Shown here: positions 59,506 through 64,000 of the stretch, in pieces | Layout of the letters: each line of letters opens with the position of its first letter | Position numbering within the stretch: position 1 is the first letter of the stretch | From: Conyzicola nivalis_A | Lineage (GTDB): Bacteria > Actinomycetota > Actinomycetes > Actinomycetales > Microbacteriaceae | Direction: 5' to 3' | Assembly: GCF_040548875.1 (NCBI RefSeq) | Contig: NZ_JBEPSJ010000001.1 | Span: forward strand, 1,116,001-1,180,000 | Length of the DNA stretch: 64,000 nt | The notes under the pieces: generated by a model | What the model saw: the letters and a program-made list of their open reading frames with translations, nothing else | Database searches by the model: none | What the model was told of the DNA's origin: nothing | Translations under genes and position numbers: made by a program

Positions 59506-60234
59506 TCACCAGCGGCCGAGTTTCGCGTTCAGCACAGCGATCGCCGCCGGTCCCGCGGTCGAGGTGCGCAGCACGGTGTCGCCGAGGCGCACCAGAGTGG
59601 CGCCTGCCGCGGTGAGCGCGGCGAGTTCGTTGGGGGCGATCCCGCCCTCGGGGCCGACGACCAGCACGATGTCCCTGTCGTCGGGCTCGAGCGCGCTCAA
59701 CGCGAGTTCCGCCGTCGGCTCGAGCACGAGCATCCGCACCTCCGGCGCCAGCCGCGCGAGCTGGTTCGTGGTGGCGAGGTCGAGCACGTCGGGCAGCCAG
59801 GCGCGGATCGACTGCTTCGTGGCCTCGCGCACGATCGCAGACCAGCGGTCGTGGCCCTTGGCGATCTTGGCGCCCTCCCAGCGGGAGATGGATCGCGCGG
59901 CCGTCCACGGGATGACCCCGTCGATGCCTAGCTCGGTCGCCGCCTGGACGGCGAGCTCGTCGCGGTCGCCCTTCGCGAGGGCCTGCGCGAGGAAGATCGC
60001 GGGCTCAGTTCGGGGCACGCTCGTGACGGCCTCGACCTCGATCGCGAGCTCGGTGTGCTCGGCGGTGACGATGCTGCCGGTCGCTACGAGGCCCCGCCCG
60101 TTGCCGATCGAGACCGACTCGCCCACGGCGAGCCGGCTGACGGTGACCGCGTGCCTCGCCTCCGGACCGTCGATCGACACGCGGGAGCCCACCTCGGCGG
60201 TGCCCACGAGCTCGTTCAGGTAGAAGTGCGCCAT
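59506..60234 (-). CDS. rsmE: 16S rRNA (uracil-1498-N3)-methyltransferase
   Basis: A 242-residue SPOUT-class methyltransferase that methylates U1498 of 16S rRNA. An N-terminal PUA-like domain (HAVTVSRLAVGESVSIGNG) precedes the knotted C-terminal domain with the SAM-binding VLVVGPEGGIAPNELAAL and TLVRLGDTVLRTSTAGPAAI. All hallmark residues are seen. It lies between dnaJ (16 nt) and the HIT gene, the usual actinobacterial order. Confidence 0.95.
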   Translation of the reverse strand: MAHFYLNELVGTAEVGSRVSIDGPEARHAVTVSRLAVGESVSIGNGRGLVATGSIVTAEHTELAIEVEAVTSVPRTEPAIFLAQALAKGDRDELAVQAATELGIDGVIPWTAARSISRWEGAKIAKGHDRWSAIVREATKQSIRAWLPDVLDLATTNQLARLAPEVRMLVLEPTAELALSALEPDDRDIVLVVGPEGGIAPNELAALTAAGATLVRLGDTVLRTSTAGPAAIAVLNAKLGRW

Positions 60235-60250
60235 CCGGTGCGTCGCCCGA

Positions 60251-61372
60251 TCAGACGTGGAGGAAGCGGTCGCGCAGCTTCGCGAAGAGCCCCTGCTGGA
60301 ACTCGGCGAGGTGCGGCGCCTTCGACTTGTGGCTCGACGCGAACTGGCGCATGAGCTCCTGCTCCTTGCCGCTGAGCTTGGTCGGGGTGGTGACCTGCAC
60401 GCCGATCTTCAGGTCACCTCGACCGCCTCCGCGGAGCTTCGAGACACCGCGGTCCTTGACGGTGATGATGTCGGCGCTCTGGGTGCCGGGCTTGAGCTCG
60501 AGCTCGAGTTCGCCGTCGAGGGCCTGCAGGCGCACCCGCGAGCCGAGCACGGCGTCGGCCATGCTGACCTCGAGGGTGGCCATGAGGTCGTCGCCGTTGC
60601 GGCTGTAGACCTCGTGGTGCTTGACCTTTATCTCGAGGTACAGGTCGCCGTTGGCGCCGCCGGCGGGGCCGACCTCGCCCTGGTTCGGCAGCTGGAGGCG
60701 CAGGCCGGTGTCGACTCCCGCGGGGATGTCGACGGTCATCTTGCGGGTGGCGCGCACACGACCCTGGCCGGCACAGGTGGGGCACGGGCTCGGGATGACG
60801 GTGCCGTAGCCGCGGCAGGTGCCGCAGGGGCTCGAGGTCATGATGTTGCCGAGCAGGCTGCGCACGGCCCGCTGGATCTGGCCGGAGCCGTGGCAGATGT
60901 CGCAGACGACAGCGCGGGTGCCCGGGGCGCAGCAGCTGCCCTGGCAGGTGTCGCAGAGGATGGCGGTGTTCACCTCGAGGTCGCGCTTGGTGCCGAAGAT
61001 GACCTCGTCGAGGTCGACCTCGACGCGCAGGAGGGCGTCGCCGCCCCGTTCCTTGCGCGAACGGGGTGCAGCACCGCTGCCTCCGCTGCCCGGAGCGCCG
61101 CCGCCGAAGAACGTCTCGAAGATGTCGCTGAAGCCGCCGAAGCCCTGGGCGCCGCCGCCGAACCCGGCGCTGCCGCCCTGGTCGTAGTCCTGGCGCTGGC
61201 GCGGGTCGCTCAGAACGTCGTAGGCGTGCGTCACCGCTTTGAAGCGGTCGGATGCGCTGGGCTCCGGGTTGACGTCGGGGTGGAACTCGCGCGCGAGCTT
61301 CCGGTACGCCTTCTTGATCTCGTCTGCCGACGCGTTCTTGTCGACGCCGAGTACTTCGTAGTGGTCAGCCAC
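60251..61372 (-). CDS. dnaJ: chaperone protein DnaJ
   Basis: A 373-residue co-chaperone of DnaK. J domain with HPD (31-33), a Gly/Phe-rich linker (GGGAQGFGGFSDIFETFFGG), and the zinc-finger region with four CxxC pairs (C140/C143, C157/C160, C183/C186, C197/C200). The first motif reads CDTCQGSC rather than CxxCxGxG. This is the HrcA-linked DnaJ2-type found in actinobacteria. It lies 46 nt after hrcA in the same operon, under the CIRCE operator. Confidence 0.95.
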   Translation of the reverse strand: MADHYEVLGVDKNASADEIKKAYRKLAREFHPDVNPEPSASDRFKAVTHAYDVLSDPRQRQDYDQGGSAGFGGGAQGFGGFSDIFETFFGGGAPGSGGSGAAPRSRKERGGDALLRVEVDLDEVIFGTKRDLEVNTAILCDTCQGSCCAPGTRAVVCDICHGSGQIQRAVRSLLGNIMTSSPCGTCRGYGTVIPSPCPTCAGQGRVRATRKMTVDIPAGVDTGLRLQLPNQGEVGPAGGANGDLYLEIKVKHHEVYSRNGDDLMATLEVSMADAVLGSRVRLQALDGELELELKPGTQSADIITVKDRGVSKLRGGGRGDLKIGVQVTTPTKLSGKEQELMRQFASSHKSKAPHLAEFQQGLFAKLRDRFLHV

Positions 61373-61418
61373 AGTTAGTTGTCAATCCTCACGATGATGG
61401 TGTTCATCTTCTCGAGCG

Positions 61419-62441
61419 TCAGTCTTCGCCGAGAAGTCGAGTCAGGTAACGGGCGACGGCTCGCACCGCTGCCATGTTGTTGGAGTAGTCCATGCGCGTC
61501 GGCCCGAGCACTCCGAGCCGCGCGATTCCGCCGCCCGACGAGGTGTAGCCGCTCGACAGAACCGATGTCTGGCCGAGGCCGAACACCTCGTTCTCTCGAC
61601 CGATGGTCACCGCGACGCCGTGGTGGTCGCCCTCTACTTCGCCGAAGAGCTTGAGCAGGGTCACTTGCTCTTCGATCGCCTCGAGGACCGGAAAGATGCT
61701 TCCGTTGAAATCTTCTTCAGTGCGCACAAGGTTAGCCGCCCCCGCCATGAGAAGCCTGTCATGACGGTTCTCGGCGGTCTGCTCGACGAGGGTCGCAGCG
61801 ATCTGGGCGACGACCTCCTGGCGCTCGGGAGCGAAGTGCACGCCGATCGTGGTCAGCTTCTCGGCCGCGTCGAGCAGGGCGAGCCCCGCCAGGTTCGCGT
61901 TGAGCCTGGTGCGCAGTTCGCCGAGGAACTCCTCGTCGACATCGCCGGACACATCGACGAGCCGCTGCTCGACGCGGCCGCCGTCGGTGATGAAGACGGT
62001 CATCAGCCGGCGCGGGCCGAGGGGCACGATCTCGATGTGACGCACCCGGGAACGGGTGAGCGTGGGGTACTGCACGAGCGCCACCTGGTGCGTGAGCTGC
62101 GAGAGCAGACGCACGGTGCGCGAGAGCACGTCGTCGAGGTCGACGGACTGCCCGAGGAACGTCTCGATGGCCTGGCGCTGGGCGCCGCTCAACGGTCGGA
62201 GGTCGGCGAGCTGGTCGACGAACACCCGGTATCCCTTGTCGGTGGGCACGCGACCCGACGACGTGTGGGGCGCGACGATGAGCTCCTCCTCCTCGAGGAG
62301 GGCCATGTCGTTGCGGATCGTGGCCGCGGAGACGCCGAAAGAGTGGCGTTCGACGATCGACTTCGATCCGACAGGCTCGCGGGATGCGACGTAGTCCTGC
62401 ACGATCACGCGGAGAACTTCGAGACTGCGATCAGACACCAT
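61419..62441 (-). CDS. hrcA: heat-inducible transcription repressor HrcA
   Basis: A 340-residue repressor of heat-shock genes. The N-terminal winged helix reads RSLEVLRVIVQDYVASREPV then FGVSAATIRNDMALLEEEEL, and the C-terminal GAF-like domain ends in GVLGPTRMDYSNNMAAVRAV, the most conserved HrcA signature. It binds CIRCE elements and is tuned by GroEL. A CIRCE-like site lies at 62464-62490, 23 nt upstream of its start codon, so it should repress its own operon with dnaJ. Confidence 0.95.
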   Translation of the reverse strand: MVSDRSLEVLRVIVQDYVASREPVGSKSIVERHSFGVSAATIRNDMALLEEEELIVAPHTSSGRVPTDKGYRVFVDQLADLRPLSGAQRQAIETFLGQSVDLDDVLSRTVRLLSQLTHQVALVQYPTLTRSRVRHIEIVPLGPRRLMTVFITDGGRVEQRLVDVSGDVDEEFLGELRTRLNANLAGLALLDAAEKLTTIGVHFAPERQEVVAQIAATLVEQTAENRHDRLLMAGAANLVRTEEDFNGSIFPVLEAIEEQVTLLKLFGEVEGDHHGVAVTIGRENEVFGLGQTSVLSSGYTSSGGGIARLGVLGPTRMDYSNNMAAVRAVARYLTRLLGED

Positions 62442-62463
62442 CTCGACACCGCCCTTCGAACAA

Positions 62464-62490
62464 TTGGCACTCGATTAGCCTGACTGCCAA
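62464..62490. promoter_or_regulatory. CIRCE-type operator of hrcA-dnaJ
   Basis: TTGGCACTC-N9-GACTGCCAA, compared with the CIRCE consensus TTAGCACTC-N9-GAGTGCTAA: 8/9 and 7/9 matches with the exact 9-nt spacer. The longer inverted repeat CAATTGGCA (62461-62469) with TGCCAATTG (62485-62493) extends it. The position directly upstream of hrcA supports autoregulation. Confidence 0.85.
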
Positions 62491-62624
62491 TTGTAACTCG
62501 ACACGCCGGGCAGCTGGGATTGCACGCTCGAGTCGGCTCGGGATAGCTTGTCCGTTGTGACCGCGCGTGTCCTCCGAACGGGGGCCACGGCGGGAACCAC
62601 CGCCACCCGAAAGGCACTTCACCT

Positions 62625-63056
62625 ATGACCGATGTCTCGCCGGAGCCGGGCGCGCAGACCGCCGTCCCCTCCCCCGTCGCTCGCTCCCGCGAATTCACGG
62701 CGACCGACGACAAGCTCTGGGCCACCGTCGCGCACTTCGGCGGTGTGATCGGATTTCCGCCGTCGCTCCTCGTCTTCGCCCTCGCCAGGACCCGCGGCAC
62801 CCTGACCAGACAGGAGTCGAAAGAGGCTCTCAACTGGCAGATCACCTTCACGATCGGCTACCTGCTCCTGATGGCGGTCTCGGGGCTCGTCGGCGCCGTG
62901 CTCATCCTCGCCTCGGTGGGCGACGTCGCCGCGGTCGCCTGGACGCTTCCGTTCGCGCTCTACGTGGTGAACGTCGTGCTGTCGATCACGGCGGGCATCC
63001 GTGTCAACGGCGGCGGGTCCTACCGCTACCCGTTCTCGATCCGCCTGATCAAATAG
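62625..63056 (+). CDS. DUF4870-domain membrane protein
   Basis: A 143-residue protein of the DUF4870 (Tic20-like) family: ATDDKLWATVAHFGGVIGF at the start of the core, ESKEALNWQITFTIGYLLLM, two membrane hairpins, and the end motif SYRYPFSIRLIK. Function unknown; members are small membrane proteins with four helices. ATG at 62625 after GGCACTTCACCT. A second copy follows 55 nt downstream on the same strand, about 35-40 percent similar by eye. Confidence 0.85.
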   Translation: MTDVSPEPGAQTAVPSPVARSREFTATDDKLWATVAHFGGVIGFPPSLLVFALARTRGTLTRQESKEALNWQITFTIGYLLLMAVSGLVGAVLILASVGDVAAVAWTLPFALYVVNVVLSITAGIRVNGGGSYRYPFSIRLIK

Positions 63057-63111
63057 AAACTTTCCGTCAAAAACGGCGTTGCGCCGTGCGTCGTACTGCT
63101 TTAATGAGCGC

Positions 63112-63486
63112 ATGACAGACGCGACCCCTCCCACAGACCCGTACCAGTCGACGCCGCAGCCGCTCTCTCCGAGCGACGAGCGTCTCTGGGCAACCCTCAT
63201 CCACATCGGCGGAATCTTCTTCAGCTTCGTTCCGTCGCTCGTCGGCTACCTCGTGCTTAAGGACCGCGGCCCGCTCATCCGCGAGCACACCCTCACCGCA
63301 CTCAACTTCCAGCTGACGATGCTCATCGCGCTAGTCGTCGGCTACATCCTGACCTTCGTGATCATCGGCATCTTCGTCATCCTCGCCGTGTACATCGTCA
63401 CGTTGATCTTCAGCATCATCGCCGCGGTCGCTGCGAACAAGGGCGAGAGCTACAAGTACCCGCTCTCGATCCAGTTCATCAAGTAA
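63112..63486 (+). CDS. DUF4870-domain membrane protein, second copy
   Basis: A 124-residue paralogue of the preceding gene: SPSDERLWATLIHIGGIFFS, HTLTALNFQLTMLIALVVGY, and the end SYKYPLSIQFIK align position for position. The tandem arrangement suggests local duplication with later divergence. A longer frame upstream is open, but the ATG at 63112 is the natural start. It converges on hemW with 28 nt between stops. Confidence 0.85.
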   Translation: MTDATPPTDPYQSTPQPLSPSDERLWATLIHIGGIFFSFVPSLVGYLVLKDRGPLIREHTLTALNFQLTMLIALVVGYILTFVIIGIFVILAVYIVTLIFSIIAAVAANKGESYKYPLSIQFIK

Positions 63487-63514
63487 TCAGCGCCAACGCC
63501 TGACCAGCACCACG

Positions 63515-64000
63515 TCACTCCGCAAGGAGTCGCCGCACCACGGCGTCCGCCAATAGCCGCCCTCGCAGGGTCAGTTCCACTGATCCGCGCAGGGCGGCTT
63601 TCGCGTTGATGAGCTCGTCGGCGATGAGCCCCGCGACGGCGAGCCTCCCGGGCGCCTCCAGCTCGTCGATGCGGAGCCCCGAGCGGATGCGCGTCATCAG
63701 CAGCACCCTCTCCACCCGGCGCGTCTCCGGGTCGAGCGTCTCCCTGCCCGCGGCCGGAGACATCCCGGAGAGGATGCGCTCGGCGTACGCCGCGGGGTGC
63801 TTCACGTTCCACCAGCGCACGCCGCCGACGTGACTGTGCGCCCCGGGCCCGACACCCCACCAGTCGTGGCCCTGCCAGTAGGCGAGGTTGTGGCGCGACT
63901 TGTAGTCGGTGTGGGCGGGTGGGCGGACGGTCCCTTCGACAGACTCAGGGACCGCGACGTCGGCCCGCGCCCAGTTGCTCACCTCGTACCAGTCGTAGCC
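63515..64000 (-). CDS. hemW: HemW-like radical SAM protein, N-terminal part outside the window
   Basis: The minus strand is open from 63515 to the right edge (162 codons). The visible part has YEVSNWARADV at its start, then SRHNLAYWQGHDWWGVGPGA and HSHVGGVRWWNVKHPAAY, the conserved middle of HemW / oxygen-independent coproporphyrinogen-oxidase-like proteins, and the HemN C-terminal domain VERVLLMTRIRSGLRIDELE. The radical SAM CxxxCxxC site would lie outside the window. HemW handles heme. It precedes hrcA in many actinobacteria, as here. Confidence 0.85.
   Translation of the reverse strand, partial: GYDWYEVSNWARADVAVPESVEGTVRPPAHTDYKSRHNLAYWQGHDWWGVGPGAHSHVGGVRWWNVKHPAAYAERILSGMSPAAGRETLDPETRRVERVLLMTRIRSGLRIDELEAPGRLAVAGLIADELINAKAALRGSVELTLRGRLLADAVVRRLLAE

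Overview
The window is a high-GC actinobacterial chromosome segment. Gene content and order (hemW-hrcA-dnaJ-rsmE-HIT-phoH-ybeY-corC-era, then leuA, recO, uppS, glyS, dus, dgt, dnaG), GTG/TTG starts and many 4-nt stop/start overlaps fit the family Microbacteriaceae (Leifsonia/Cryobacterium-like). The genus is not determinable from the sequence alone.

1-12.8 kb is an accessory island next to a tRNA(CAU) gene at 12810-12883. It holds an AlbA_2/Schlafen-like protein, several tiny proteins (two Cys-rich), a GIY-YIG nuclease, a Fic-domain protein whose catalytic His is replaced by Gln, a truncated RelE-type toxin, a cluster of frameshifted genes (5.6-7.2 kb), a CoiA-like nuclease preceded by a 41-bp tandem repeat, and a SIR2-domain protein that resembles NAD-depleting phage-defence sirtuins. 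No integrase is inside the window.

12.9-30.6 kb: glycosyltransferase and DMT transporter, peptide deformylase, two NarL-type two-component systems, tRNA-Asn, a seven-gene Dpp/Opp-type ABC operon (28583 down to 20240) that ends in a 2-hydroxyacid dehydrogenase and a lactonase, and dnaG.

30.6-51.2 kb: housekeeping genes (dgt, dus, glyS, uppS, recO, leuA) and a four-gene exopolysaccharide operon (GT2 synthase, two beta-helix proteins, nucleotide-sugar dehydrogenase; 39762 down to 34096). This stretch carries ten copies of a 95-97 bp inverted-repeat element. The two ~21-nt arms are conserved (core GGAAATTCAGGAGTTA and its complement), while the ~54-nt centre is variable in sequence, nearly constant in length, and usually contains its own smaller palindrome. 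Two elements at 12997-13090 and 13236-13330 have different arms but the same length, the same geometry and the same octamer ATTCAGGA at the same place in the arm. All twelve lie just downstream of a stop codon, none in a divergent promoter region. This dispersed 3'-end element system is the main undescribed candidate here.

51.2-64 kb: a leu leader/attenuator before leuA, an FtsX-type ABC pair with its own two-component system, era-corC-ybeY-phoH-HIT-rsmE-dnaJ-hrcA with a CIRCE operator, two DUF4870 membrane proteins, and the 3' part of hemW at the right edge.
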